Of a stretch of DNA of 62,482 nucleotides, positions 1-10,922 are shown one piece after another; positions within the stretch are counted from its first letter, which is position 1, and the number at the start of each line of letters is the position of its first letter. The DNA is from Pseudomonadota bacterium (GTDB lineage: Bacteria; Chloroflexota; Ktedonobacteria; Ktedonobacterales; JADMIN01). The notes under the pieces are model-generated. The model saw only the letters and a program-made list of their open reading frames with translations. It was not told the DNA's origin and ran no database searches. The position numbers were made by a program, and so were the translations under genes. Where the stretch lies: assembly GCA_021324535.1 (NCBI GenBank), contig JAJPIU010000065.1:1-62482 (forward strand). The letters run 5' to 3'.

Positions 1-683
1 ATGTTCAGCGCGGAGGGGATTTCCGGGCCGTCGCGCCCGGTAATCAGTCCGAAGCGGCTAACGCCCTGCGCCGCCAGTCCCGGTAGAACACTTGCGTCCA
101 GCAGTGCGCACTCGGCATGAACGAACCCTGGCGCGTCGGGCACGAAACGCGGCGTATGGCCAAAATGATGACGGGCAAGCTCCGCGCCCCAGTAGTATTC
201 TTCATGCACCCAGCGCGCGTCATCTGAGGAGGGGATGGCGCTGGCGGACGCAACCTCATAGAGCCAGCGCACTCCGCCATGCCCATCGTGCGCCGCTATG
301 CGCGCCTGCGCCGCCCATTCCGCCAGCGTGATCTGCGCCTGGGGCTGGCCGCGCCACTCGCGCACGCGCGCCACCCAGAGCGCCGTCAACGCCTGCGTCA
401 AGTCCCAATCGTTGTTGAAGCCGCCCGCCAGCTTGAAGAGGATGATCTCGTCGTGCATGACGAGCGGCGATGGCGCATCGGTCAGCAGCGCGTCGGCCTC
501 GGCGCCAAGCATGATCCGCGTGAGCGTGGTGGTCGCTTCGGCCACCGAGCGCCGATATGAGCCGGTCACGTCAATCAGCACGCCATCCACATCAAACAGC
601 GCGGCGGCTGAACCAGCCTCCAACGCCGCCAGCCAGCCGCGCCCCTGGGGGGTATTCGCCAGATTGGGCCGTAGCCACACCAT
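1..683 (-). CDS. HAD-superfamily hydrolase (partial, runs off window start)
   Basis: Manual translation from ATG at 683: MVWLRPNLANTPQGRGWLAALEAGSAAALFDVDGVLIDVTGSYRRSVAEATTT...; HAD motif I DVDGVLID; open to the window edge. Confidence 0.75.
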   Translation of the reverse strand, partial: MVWLRPNLANTPQGRGWLAALEAGSAAALFDVDGVLIDVTGSYRRSVAEATTTLTRIMLGAEADALLTDAPSPLVMHDEIILFKLAGGFNNDWDLTQALTALWVARVREWRGQPQAQITLAEWAAQARIAAHDGHGGVRWLYEVASASAIPSSDDARWVHEEYYWGAELARHHFGHTPRFVPDAPGFVHAECALLDASVLPGLAAQGVSRFGLITGRDGPEIPSALN

Positions 684-763
684 GTATTGTCCTTTGCTCT
701 CGTATTGCGTTGTCGTCGTACTACATCCATGTAGAGCGTAGCACATGGGCGGTGGGCGAGGCG

Positions 764-1043
764 GCGGGCGGGTGAACCCGCGCCTAAGGGTTTCGCTCCG
801 CTGCGCCACGGCGAACCCGCCTGCGCGGCCTCAGGTGCGACCAGACAAGCGCGTTTTGCAGCATGGACTGACATTGGACATGGGCTTTCAAGCGCCGCCC
901 CACACAAGTGTGGGCGTTTGCCGTGTAACATACTTCACCGCTTGCCCACCAGCGATTTCGCTTGCCTCTGCCGAGTCCGCGTAGGCGGACTTCGTGGCGT
1001 AGCGGAGCGTAGCCCCTAGGCGCGGGTTCACCCGCCCGCCCGC
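764..1043. repeat. MITE-like element with long imperfect terminal inverted repeats (about 764-828 and 977-1043)
   Basis: Left arm GCGGGCGGGTGAACCCGCGCCTAAGGGTTTCGCTCCGCTGCGCCACGGCGAACCCGCCTGCGCGG; reverse complement of the right arm GCGGGCGGGTGAACCCGCGCCTAGGGGCTACGCTCCGCTACGCCACGAAGTCCGCCTACGCGG; no convincing CDS inside. Confidence 0.65.
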
Positions 1044-1079
1044 TTGCTACCCAGCCCGCCCTTCGCCATCTCGCTTGCC

Positions 1080-2009
1080 CTACGATCCCTCCCCCACTGG
1101 GGGAGGGGCAGGGGAGGGGGCAGTCCGCGCCGCCACAATCAAGCTGATCACGCACAACACCAGCGCCGCCACCTGTATCCCAGGCGCGATCAGCAGCGCG
1201 TTGAAATGCGTGCCAGGGATTAGCCCCTGCATGAACAGCGGATGGCTCGCGGGATTCAGCGCCAGCGTATGCGCGACAAGTGCGGCGGCGTTGACCAGCA
1301 GCACAACACCAACGCTCACACAGGCGCCCAGAATAAGCGCCACACGCGGGCTGGCGTTTCGCAGCAGGCGCGATGTGGTGAGCCGCCCAAGCAGATAGCA
1401 AACGAGCGCCAGCCCCACAAAGAGCGCAAAGAGCAGGGCAAACCCAAGCGGCGCGCGTAGCAGCAATCCACCGAAGCCACCCAGCGCCACAAGTATTGCG
1501 GCGACGCCCAGGCCAATTGGCAGATACGTGGCGATAGGTTTGCCGCCGACAAGGGCACTGGCAAGCACTGCGCAGAGGCCAAGCCCCACGACGAGCGCCG
1601 AGAGATAGGCGACGTCATAGCTGACACGCAAGACGGGCGACGCCTGGTACGCCGAGTTCGTTAGCGGATTGCCATCTTCAAGGAGATAGAGTTGCAGGCT
1701 TGCCACCACCGTGCCAATGCTCGTCAGCGTGGTCATCACAACCGCAAAGGCCAGAGATGGACGCATAGCGTGTATCCTTTCCGCGCAGGCGCTCACCAGT
1801 AAATCAGCGACCAGCCAGAGCCAGAAGCGCAGCGTCGCCAGCACGCCCTGCCTGTGCGCCGCCAGATATGCCCTCGCCATCACCTGCGCCATCTCGTCGC
1901 CATAGGCGCGGCGAAACGCGCCAGGATAAGCCAGCAGCGCAAGGCGATAGAGTCGCCGCGCCAATACGGCTGGCTCGTGCGCCGACTGTGAGTCGTTTGG
2001 GCGTCGCAT
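1080..2009 (-). CDS. Multi-pass membrane protein (permease-prefix-like N-terminus)
   Basis: 309 aa; N-terminal RRLYRLALLAYPGAFRRAYGDEMAQVM followed by many hydrophobic helices. Confidence 0.75.
   Translation of the reverse strand: MRRPNDSQSAHEPAVLARRLYRLALLAYPGAFRRAYGDEMAQVMARAYLAAHRQGVLATLRFWLWLVADLLVSACAERIHAMRPSLAFAVVMTTLTSIGTVVASLQLYLLEDGNPLTNSAYQASPVLRVSYDVAYLSALVVGLGLCAVLASALVGGKPIATYLPIGLGVAAILVALGGFGGLLLRAPLGFALLFALFVGLALVCYLLGRLTTSRLLRNASPRVALILGACVSVGVVLLVNAAALVAHTLALNPASHPLFMQGLIPGTHFNALLIAPGIQVAALVLCVISLIVAARTAPSPAPPPVGEGS
1087..1123. repeat. C/G-rich hairpin repeat, copy 1
   Basis: CCCTCCCCC-ACT-GGGGGAGGG, then GGGGAGGGGG. Confidence 0.7.
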
Positions 2010-2155
2010 CTGCTCCCCTCATTTCCGTTCTCGCTGGCCCATCGAGATGAGCAAGCATACCTGCGCCATAGCATTGTTTATTCTCGCAACGGATATATCC
2101 AACGTGATTATACATGGTTGTAGATAGCGTGTCAAGGGGCAGCAGGCTACAACGC

Positions 2156-2377
2156 TTAGTGACCGAGGATGCGGCGTGTATAATCGGCAATGATGCCAAG
2201 CGTTATCAGGACTGAAACGCAGGTAAGCGATGTGAAGAAGATACGCCCTTGTGGATCGTGTCGCCATTCCCTGAACCAATTGAACACACAGCCAATGGTC
2301 AGCGCGCCGATGAACAATCCCAAAACGACCTCAATGTACAGTATCCCGTCGGGGAAACCACCATCATTTACCATCAT
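2156..2377 (-). CDS. Small membrane protein
   Basis: 73 aa with two hydrophobic segments. Confidence 0.55.
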   Translation of the reverse strand: MMVNDGGFPDGILYIEVVLGLFIGALTIGCVFNWFREWRHDPQGRIFFTSLTCVSVLITLGIIADYTRRILGH

Positions 2378-2570
2378 AGATTCCCTCTCTTCTCTGACGA
2401 GATGTAACCTTATGATGTAAATATATGTGCGACCAATCCAAATACTCTCACAGTTCCGCAGTCCGCATGTTTGGCTGACGAATAAACATGCAAAATCACC
2501 TTTCCGTCCATTAGGGTTGCCTGGCAGGACAGAACGCCTCTGTTAGTCAGTTCACTATGAGGAGATAACA

Positions 2571-3371
2571 ATGCTTGCGCCGCTCGTCAAACGCATACAA
2601 ACAGAGGCTCCTGCCGCGCCGAAATCGCTACCGCTCTGGCAGGCGCTTTTCTACTTTGCCATCCCCGCCTTCCTCTTCCGTCTCATACTATATAACGGAA
2701 CAGGCTACCTGGTGACGCATGGAGTTGTCGAAGTGACAGCGGTCGTGCTTGCATTCTTGGTTCCATCCGTGCTGCTTTTGCTTGCGGCATTCGTCGCTAT
2801 GCGCCTGGATGGCTATTCGCTGAGCTGGTCGGTGATACGCGAACGGTTTCGCTTCCACCCGCTAACCTGGCGAAGCTGGCTCTGGGTGGTCGGTGGGGCT
2901 TTGGTTGCGCTGGTGGGTGAGCAACTGCTGGCCTTCACAGGTGTATTGCTCGTGCATATCCCAATCTTCACGCCGCCTGCCTATCTCTCCTTCTTGAATC
3001 CCACCGTGCGCCAGTCGCTCAGTTCGTTTCTTGGCGTCTCGCTACGTGGCAATTGGGCGTTTTTTGCGCTCTTCACAGCGATAGTTGTGGTTCAGGTGGC
3101 GGCGGAGGAATGCTGGTGGCGCGGCTACCTCTTTCCACGCCAGGAGCCACTCTATGGCAAGTGGACGTGGATTGTGCATGGCGTGCTGTGGACGGGCTTC
3201 CACTTCGTCTTCTATCCGTGGAGCGTGATCGTCGATCTGTTCTTCTGCTCCACCGTCGCCTACGTCTTTCAGCGCACAAAGAATACGTGGGTGAGTCTGC
3301 TCATTCATCTGCTTTACAATGGACTCACGCCGATTGCGTTGCTGTTGGCTGTGCTAGGGGTGATACACTAG
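2571..3371 (+). CDS. CPBP-family intramembrane metalloprotease
   Basis: 266 aa; AAEECWWRGYLFP (EExxxR-type motif), HGVLWTGFHFVFYPW; multiple TM segments. Confidence 0.85.
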   Translation: MLAPLVKRIQTEAPAAPKSLPLWQALFYFAIPAFLFRLILYNGTGYLVTHGVVEVTAVVLAFLVPSVLLLLAAFVAMRLDGYSLSWSVIRERFRFHPLTWRSWLWVVGGALVALVGEQLLAFTGVLLVHIPIFTPPAYLSFLNPTVRQSLSSFLGVSLRGNWAFFALFTAIVVVQVAAEECWWRGYLFPRQEPLYGKWTWIVHGVLWTGFHFVFYPWSVIVDLFFCSTVAYVFQRTKNTWVSLLIHLLYNGLTPIALLLAVLGVIH

Positions 3372-3375
3372 CGAA

Positions 3376-4326
3376 TTATTCAAGCCCCAGCGCCGCAATG
3401 CCCCCATGCACGCCATGCAGCGTCACACCCGCCAGATCATCTGGGCGGCTGGTGATCAGCCCGCTGCGCAATGGGCGCTTCGCGCGCTGGTTGAGTTCCG
3501 CCGTCGAAACGATGTCTATCAGGCTCGTGTCCAGGCCGTAGTGGTCGGCGATGGCGCGCGCCCAGGCGTCGCGCGCGAGCAGCTCTGGCCCGGCGATATG
3601 GATGATGCCCTCGGCGTGTGTCTCGGCAAGATGCAGCAGCGCAGCCGCCAGGTCGTCCGCAAGCGTGGGGGTGTTGTACTGATCGTTCACGATGCGTACA
3701 CGCCGCCCCGCGCGTAGCTCGCCGAGCAGCCAGGTGATGAAGTTGCCGCGTCCGCCGGGGACGTAGCCGTACACCAGCGCCGTCCGCGCGATCAGCCAGT
3801 CGCCATCACTGCCGTAGACCTCCTGAATAGCGCGCTCGCCTTCCAGCTTGGAGTGGCCGTAGTGACTGATGGCATGCGTTGGCGCATCCTCCAGATAGGG
3901 GCCAGGATGCGCGTCGGAGCCATCGAACACATAATCGGTGGAGACGTGGAGCAACCGTGCGCCAAGCCGCTTGCACACCTGCGCCAGCGCGCGCGGGCCA
4001 CCTGCGTTGACGGCCATCGCCTCGTCGCGACGGATTTCGCAGGCGTCAACATTCGTCATGGCGGCGGCGTTGATCACGCTCCCTGGCTTTGCCTCGTCCA
4101 GCGCACGCGCCACCGCATCGGGATCGCCAATATCCAGCGGCGCCCACGTCACGCGCGGCGAACTGGCCGCAGGAATAGCGGGCGTTGTTCCATGGGTATA
4201 GGCGTAGATATGTGGGTAGCGCGGTGTGTCGCCATCGCCGGAGCGCGCGTCGAGCGCCTGGGCGACAAGCTTCGCGCCAAGCACGCCGCCCGCGCCGACG
4301 ATTGCCAGGGTCTCAGAGTTTGCCAT
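3376..4326 (-). CDS. dTDP-4-dehydrorhamnose reductase-like SDR (RmlD family)
   Basis: LAIVGAGGVLGAKL, INAAAMTNVDACE, LLHVSTDYVFDGSDAHPGPYLEDAPTHAISHYGHSKLEGE. Confidence 0.85.
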   Translation of the reverse strand: MANSETLAIVGAGGVLGAKLVAQALDARSGDGDTPRYPHIYAYTHGTTPAIPAASSPRVTWAPLDIGDPDAVARALDEAKPGSVINAAAMTNVDACEIRRDEAMAVNAGGPRALAQVCKRLGARLLHVSTDYVFDGSDAHPGPYLEDAPTHAISHYGHSKLEGERAIQEVYGSDGDWLIARTALVYGYVPGGRGNFITWLLGELRAGRRVRIVNDQYNTPTLADDLAAALLHLAETHAEGIIHIAGPELLARDAWARAIADHYGLDTSLIDIVSTAELNQRAKRPLRSGLITSRPDDLAGVTLHGVHGGIAALGLE

Positions 4327-4344
4327 GAGGCGGCTCCTTAACAG

Positions 4345-4381
4345 CCCCCTTCCCATGTAGGGAAGGGGGTTGGGGGGTAGG
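4345..4381. repeat. C/G-rich hairpin repeat, copy 2
   Basis: CCCCCTTCCC-ATGTA-GGGAAGGGGG perfect 10-bp stem, followed by TTGGGGGGTAGG. Confidence 0.75.
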
Positions 4382-4383
4382 TT

Positions 4384-5307
<924 letters not shown>

Positions 5308-5322
5308 AACGGTATTTCTCCT

Positions 5323-6354
5323 CTATTTCCACTCTTCGTCGTTGTCATCGTCTTCGGGTTCGTCGGACTCCCAATCGCGTCCGGTGTAGGCCATGAACGC
5401 CTCGGTCAGCGTCGCGGGATGATCAAGCCCTAGCTTCCTGCCAACCAGCGCCTTCAGTTCGTCGGGTGTGCCTTCTACCACGATGCGCCCGCCGTCAATG
5501 ATGGCGATGCGGTCGCAGAGCGCGTCAGCCTCATCCATATCATGTGTGGTCAGCAGGATTGTTGCGTCGTGGGTATCGCGCAGCTCGCGGATGAACACCT
5601 GCACGTTTTGCTTGGAGCGCGGGTCTAGCCCGGTGGTTGGCTCGTCAAGCAGCAACAGCACGGGAGCCGTCAGAAACGCGCGGGCAATCGCCACTTTCTG
5701 CTGCATCCCACGCGACATGCTCTCCAATGGCTGGTTGATGCGATCTGGTTTGATGCCCAGTCGCATCAGTGTCGTGTTGATCAGTTCGCGCGCCTCACCA
5801 GCGGGCACGCCATAGAGCCGCGAGGAGTAGAGCAGATTCTCCATTGGGCTGAGCTTGCGGAAGAAGGCAGCCTCCACGCTGACACGGTTGATCAGCCGCT
5901 GCGTCACCCGCTCCTCCCGCACGACATCATGCCCGAAGACCTCGACGCGCCCCTCATCGGGCAGCAGCAGCGTCGAGATCACACGAATCAGCGTTGACTT
6001 GCCGGAGCCGTTTGAGCCAAGCACACCGTATATCTCGCGCCGCCGGACGCTGAGCGACACATCGTCAATCGCCCGCACGATGCGCCGCTCGGACTTGTGA
6101 TCGGCTGTGGCGCTTCCAGACTCACCTTTTGCATGCCGTCTGAGCCATGCGAAGAGATCGCGCCAGAGCGAACGCCCACCCGTTTTGACGAATCTCTTGG
6201 AGAGGTGATCGATCACCAACGCGGGGTGGGTGTCGAGGTCGGCAAGGTCAGCCTCGGTGAGCGCGCCAAGCCGCTTGTGTTGTGGCGCAGTGGTTTCGTT
6301 TTCGGGTTGATCCGCATGGGATAGCGATGACGCGCGTTGTTGGGTACTTGTCAC
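5323..6354 (-). CDS. ABC transporter ATP-binding protein
   Basis: Walker A GSNGSGKST, signature SRGMQQKVAIARAFL, Walker B VLLLLDEPTTGLDP. Confidence 0.92.
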   Translation of the reverse strand: MTSTQQRASSLSHADQPENETTAPQHKRLGALTEADLADLDTHPALVIDHLSKRFVKTGGRSLWRDLFAWLRRHAKGESGSATADHKSERRIVRAIDDVSLSVRRREIYGVLGSNGSGKSTLIRVISTLLLPDEGRVEVFGHDVVREERVTQRLINRVSVEAAFFRKLSPMENLLYSSRLYGVPAGEARELINTTLMRLGIKPDRINQPLESMSRGMQQKVAIARAFLTAPVLLLLDEPTTGLDPRSKQNVQVFIRELRDTHDATILLTTHDMDEADALCDRIAIIDGGRIVVEGTPDELKALVGRKLGLDHPATLTEAFMAYTGRDWESDEPEDDDNDEEWK

Positions 6355-6626
6355 AGGCAGATTCCTCTCATCGAATGGTCAATGGTCAACAGGGTCATCT
6401 ACAGGTTCTTTATGATGTGCGCTTCATTGGCGCTCAGACCGATTGGGCGCGTTCAGGCGCACAGTGGCGCGATAGGGACAACACACGGCAAGACAGTGAA
6501 CAATAGGCGTTCTAAGATACAAGCGCGTTAGCGGCCAGGCATGGTATCCATGCAAGCGGTTTTAGCCGGAGGTTCGGCGTCGCTCAGGAGCGCATAGGCA
6601 GCGTAGAAGCTGTAACGACCGCCAAC

Positions 6627-6815
6627 TTACACAGTGCGCGTCACGGGCGGCGCGAAGATGGCGATCCCTATGCCGTGCGCACGAAACCTGGGATCACGCA
6701 GGCGCACGAAGTCGGTGAAGGGGGTGGAGAGGCCGGTGGGCACGCCCGCGCCAGTGCCATACGTAGCCATCAAAGCCATCGCGCTTGTCGTGAGCGAGGT
6801 GATGTTGCATGCCAT
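6627..6815 (-). CDS. Putative small protein (62 aa), uncertain
   Basis: ATG preceded by GGAGG at SD distance (GTGGAGGCAGGCGCCAGATG); opposite-strand ORFs overlap, so not certain. Confidence 0.3.
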   Translation of the reverse strand: MACNITSLTTSAMALMATYGTGAGVPTGLSTPFTDFVRLRDPRFRAHGIGIAIFAPPVTRTV

Positions 6816-6932
6816 CTGGCGCCTGCCTCCACAAATGCAAACGGGGAAAGTTTCTCTGTCTCGTGGGTGATGTTAGATGCACACCATACACAGCGAGACC
6901 TTTTCAAGTATACCCGCGCTATCCGTTCGCTG

Positions 6933-9053
6933 TCAAGGCAAAGAGTCTTCCCCCTCCTCGCCAAACAACGACGAAACAGTATACGCGCTTTTGCCTGCCA
7001 GGCGGCGTGGCGCACGCTTTGTCTGAGCTTTGTTCGCAGCCTTCGCTCGTTGTGGCGCTGGCGTTTCTTCTGGCGCATTCGTGTTGCCTTCAACTTCAGT
7101 ATGTTCCTGTTCGCCAGGGGCATAGACCTCCGCCGCAAAGAGCGAGGCGCGCATGACGCTTGCCCCTGCCTGCCACGCCAGCGTTTCGGTCGCCTCGTCG
7201 GTCAGGTCGGCAGGCCCTGGCTGTACGCTGGCCAGCGCAGCGCGTAGCTCCCCCAGTGGCATATGCCCTCCGGCGACGTTGAGCGCACCAAGCAGCCTCC
7301 CCAGCAACGCCGCGCGCCACGCCTGCGAACACAGGCCAACGCCATCTATCCACACCACATCTGCGCCATTCACTTGCAGGCGCCGTAGCGCCTCGGCCAC
7401 TTCGGCGCGGGTGTAGCAACGTAACAGCGCCATGCTCTCGGTCGGTGGGATGCGCCCGCGTAGCGCAACCTCCTGAGCGATCTGTTTGGCGTCGAGCGAG
7501 GCCAGCCGGGCAGCAAAGTCGTCGTAGGCGCGGGTGATCACGCCGACCAGCGCGGCGGCGTTGATGGCTTTCCCGTCGCGATACCACAGAAACGGGAAGG
7601 CGTCGTCAAGTCCTACGAACTCGCTCCGCGCGGACTCCGGCGCAGCCACCACCAGCGCCGCCGCGCCACGCAGCGCCGCCAGCTTGCGCGCCTTGCGTTC
7701 GCGATAGCCAGGGCGCCAGTAGCCTGCCACCTCCAGGTAGACACGCCTGGAATCACGTGTGAGCGCAAAGTCGGGGATAAGGATGGTCTCGTCAATCAGC
7801 AGCGGCTCAGGTTCGCGCTCGATGCGCCAGCCAGCCGTTTCGCCAGCCCGCTCCAGCGCCGTGAAGTCAGCGTAGAGCCTGCGCTCAAGCGACGAATCAA
7901 AGGTAACAGCGCCGCCTGAACGCTCATCATCCACCTGATCTTCGCCGGATGCGAAGGTGTCGTTCCTCCCATCAGATGGGGAAACACGCAGCAGACGTAA
8001 CAGACGATCATCCAGCCGGAACGTCATCGGGCGACCATACACATACACGCGCGCCGCGCCCTGCAAGCCAGCGCCAGCCAGCGCCGCGTCTGTTTCGGCG
8101 TCGGGAGCGCGGCGATAGCCCAGCAGCGCACGGCACAATCGCGCCAGCCGTTCGCCGTAGTGCGCGGGTGCGCTCATCACCTCCTGTGGGCCATACAGCG
8201 TCACCATGACCGATTGATTCGCCTGATCCAGCGTCGTTGGCTCCTCGCGAGACGATGGAACAGCGTAGAGCGCTGGGCGCTCGGCCACGCGCGCTAACGC
8301 GACAGGCGCGGAATCATCCTCTTCAGCCAGGGCAGGTTGCTCATGCTCAAAGGCGACCTCATACAGCACGCCCATCCGCCGCGACAGAAAGCAGACTCGC
8401 TTGACGACGGCGCCCAGGCCGCCACCTGAGCCGTCCGCCGCTTCGGGTGGGATGCGCCATTCCACCTGCGCCGCGTTTGCCAGCATCGTCTCAAACGCGC
8501 GCTGGTTGTAGCGCGCCGCCAGCTCGCGTACTGTGGGCGCCTGTTCGGTTTGGCGGCGCAGGCTGGCGCGGTCGTCAGCGTCGAGCGTCAGCAGCGCATC
8601 GAGGGTAGCGCGCCGCACTCCGCCGGGAACGCAGACGCCGGCGAACTCGTCGAGCCGCGCCTCGCGTTCGTCGGCGCTCAGATAGCCGCCAGCCGTTGCG
8701 TTCACCCAGGCGTAGAGCGCCAGCCGCAGTTCGCCGGGCGACGCGATGCCCTGAGCCGCGAGCGCCTGTGCCTCGTCATCCGACGCCGGGCCGGGCCACT
8801 GCGGCGACTCCCAGATGTACCACTCGCTCAGGCAGAGCGTCAGGCAGCGCGCCAGCCGGTAATCGCCGATGATCTCGGCGGCCCGATCTACAGGGAAAGA
8901 CGCGCGTGCGCGGCCAAGCCAGTCCTCATAGAGGGCGATCAGCGCGGCAAGCTCTTCAAGTCGTTCACGCGGACGCAGCAGATACGGCGTGACGTACTGC
9001 TCGCCGTCGCGTCGCGCGATGCTTTTCTTGAGGTCGGCCAGCGCCAGCCGCAT
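6933..9053 (-). CDS. DUF790 / Bax1-like nuclease
   Basis: 706 aa; nuclease core RLYADFTALERAGETAGWRIEREPEPLLIDETILIPDFALTRDSRRVYLEVAGYWRPGY (PD...ExV type); directly downstream of XPB-like helicase. Confidence 0.82.
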   Translation of the reverse strand: MRLALADLKKSIARRDGEQYVTPYLLRPRERLEELAALIALYEDWLGRARASFPVDRAAEIIGDYRLARCLTLCLSEWYIWESPQWPGPASDDEAQALAAQGIASPGELRLALYAWVNATAGGYLSADEREARLDEFAGVCVPGGVRRATLDALLTLDADDRASLRRQTEQAPTVRELAARYNQRAFETMLANAAQVEWRIPPEAADGSGGGLGAVVKRVCFLSRRMGVLYEVAFEHEQPALAEEDDSAPVALARVAERPALYAVPSSREEPTTLDQANQSVMVTLYGPQEVMSAPAHYGERLARLCRALLGYRRAPDAETDAALAGAGLQGAARVYVYGRPMTFRLDDRLLRLLRVSPSDGRNDTFASGEDQVDDERSGGAVTFDSSLERRLYADFTALERAGETAGWRIEREPEPLLIDETILIPDFALTRDSRRVYLEVAGYWRPGYRERKARKLAALRGAAALVVAAPESARSEFVGLDDAFPFLWYRDGKAINAAALVGVITRAYDDFAARLASLDAKQIAQEVALRGRIPPTESMALLRCYTRAEVAEALRRLQVNGADVVWIDGVGLCSQAWRAALLGRLLGALNVAGGHMPLGELRAALASVQPGPADLTDEATETLAWQAGASVMRASLFAAEVYAPGEQEHTEVEGNTNAPEETPAPQRAKAANKAQTKRAPRRLAGKSAYTVSSLFGEEGEDSLP

Positions 9054-9084
9054 ACGCTTTGCTCCTTCTCTGTACTATCTGATG

Positions 9085-10581
9085 CTATCTGCTCGCCCGC
9101 TCCGTAGACGACGCAGTGTTTTCCCTTCGCCGTTCGGTGATGCGCTCTTCCGTCGTATCTTCCGACACCAGTTCGTAGAGAACTGCCCGTTGCGCCTTTG
9201 GCCGCAGCACACGCCCCAATCGCTGGATGTATTCACGGCGCGTGGCGTTGCCGCTGACGATGATCGCCACCGAGCAATCGGGAATATCTACCCCCTCATT
9301 TAACACGCGCCCCGTCGCCAGCTTCGTGAAGCGCCCTGTGCGGAATCCTTCGAGGATCAGGCGGCGCTCCTCGGCAGGCGTTTTATAGGTGATCTGCGGG
9401 ATGCAGAAACGCTGGCTGATCTCGCCGACCAACTGGTTGTATTCGCTGAAGACCAGCACGCGCTCATCGCGATGGCGGGCAAACAACTCTTCGAGTACGG
9501 TCAGCTTGGCAGGCGCGTTGAGCGCAAGTGAGCGCGCCTCGCGCCAGGCCAGCATGGCTTCGCGCGCTTCGGGATCGCGTGCGCTTGCCCAGAGAATCTT
9601 GCGCTGGAAGTCGTTTGGCGAGGCGATGCTGAGCCGCCGTCGCCGCACGAAGTCGCTATAGACGGCGCGCGCACGTTCATAGCGTTGGCGCGCGTCCGGG
9701 TCAAGCGCCACATCCAGCCGGTGCTCGTCATACGCGGCAAGGTAGCGTCCTGCGGCAAGCTCCTCTGGCTGGCGACGATAGACCTCTGGCCCGATCAACT
9801 CGTTCAGCGCCAGATGCTCCTGGTCGGCGCGTTCGGGCGTGGCGCTCAGTCCCAGACGCAGCGGCGTACATGCGCCCTCAGCAATCTGGCGATAGGTGGG
9901 CGCGGGCAGGTGGTGGCACTCGTCAAACACGAGTAAGCCATAGCGCCGCAGTATCTCTGGGTGAAGCTGCGCGGACTCATAGGTGGTGATAGTGATCGGA
10001 CGTATCTCGTGTGCGCCACCGCCGTAGACACCGATGGGATCGTTTTCCCTCTCGTCGGTCTGTCTATCGAGCGCCAGCGCCTCGGTCAGCGCGCGTTTCC
10101 ATTGTCCTAGCAGATCGATTGTGGGAACGACCACAAGTGTCCACTGGGCGACCTCAGTGATGGCCAGCGCGCCCACCAGCGTCTTACCCGCACCCGTCGG
10201 CAACACCACTACGCCCCGGCAACCCTCGGCGCGCCAGGCGGTCAACGCCTCCTCCTGGTAGGGGCGCGGTGTGAACGCTGGCTGCGGCTGCCAGGGCAGT
10301 TCCGGGCGCTCGTCAATGGCGACAATAAGGGGATAGGAGTCGTGCGCTAGCAGCGCCGCCTTAATACGCGCAAAATACATGGGACGGGTGCGCAGGCAGC
10401 GCCCACGGCGGTCGCGCACGAAGATCGCTTGCGCGCCAGACGCCTCATCGCGCCCGAACAGTGCCTCGCAGAGCACACCGTCAGTCAGCGGCCAGAGCGC
10501 GGCGGGCGGAATTAGTGCGAGGTCGCGCCCGCGCCAATCCAGCGTGATCTGCGCCTCTTGCGGCGTATCTTCCTCACTCAT
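9085..10581 (-). CDS. XPB/Rad25-like SF2 DNA helicase
   Basis: 498 aa; PTGAGKT, LLVFDECHHLPAPTYRQI, LSATPER, EYIQRLGRVLRP; operonic with DUF790/Bax1. Confidence 0.88.
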   Translation of the reverse strand: MSEEDTPQEAQITLDWRGRDLALIPPAALWPLTDGVLCEALFGRDEASGAQAIFVRDRRGRCLRTRPMYFARIKAALLAHDSYPLIVAIDERPELPWQPQPAFTPRPYQEEALTAWRAEGCRGVVVLPTGAGKTLVGALAITEVAQWTLVVVPTIDLLGQWKRALTEALALDRQTDERENDPIGVYGGGAHEIRPITITTYESAQLHPEILRRYGLLVFDECHHLPAPTYRQIAEGACTPLRLGLSATPERADQEHLALNELIGPEVYRRQPEELAAGRYLAAYDEHRLDVALDPDARQRYERARAVYSDFVRRRRLSIASPNDFQRKILWASARDPEAREAMLAWREARSLALNAPAKLTVLEELFARHRDERVLVFSEYNQLVGEISQRFCIPQITYKTPAEERRLILEGFRTGRFTKLATGRVLNEGVDIPDCSVAIIVSGNATRREYIQRLGRVLRPKAQRAVLYELVSEDTTEERITERRRENTASSTERASR

Positions 10582-10922
10582 GCGGTCGATCCTTTGTGCT
10601 CAACAGACTCGCCATCCAAGTGTATTCTTTCTGCTGAGGCAAAAAGCGGCGCATCAGGTTGATATATCTCAGACAGTGGCATGGAAGCGCGGCATTGCGG
10701 TACTCCTTTTCCCTCGTATTGTACCATGTCCCGGCAGTGGGAAAGTCCCGTTGCGCTTGACAAGCGTGGCCTTGAAAGGTACGATAGCTGTGCGCTCTGC
10801 CCCTCCATGCCGCTCATCCTGACAAATGGCATACGCCGGGTTGGGTTGTGTACATCGGCTCACAGAACGACATTCGCAGGGCGCTTACCGTTTCACGTCA
10901 CAGGAGAATACACCGTGCGCAT

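Noticed and set aside
784-1401. 205-aa minus-strand ORF across the inverted-repeat element
   Set aside because: Crosses the repeat arms and another gene in a different frame; Arg/Cys/Trp-rich nonsense-like translation
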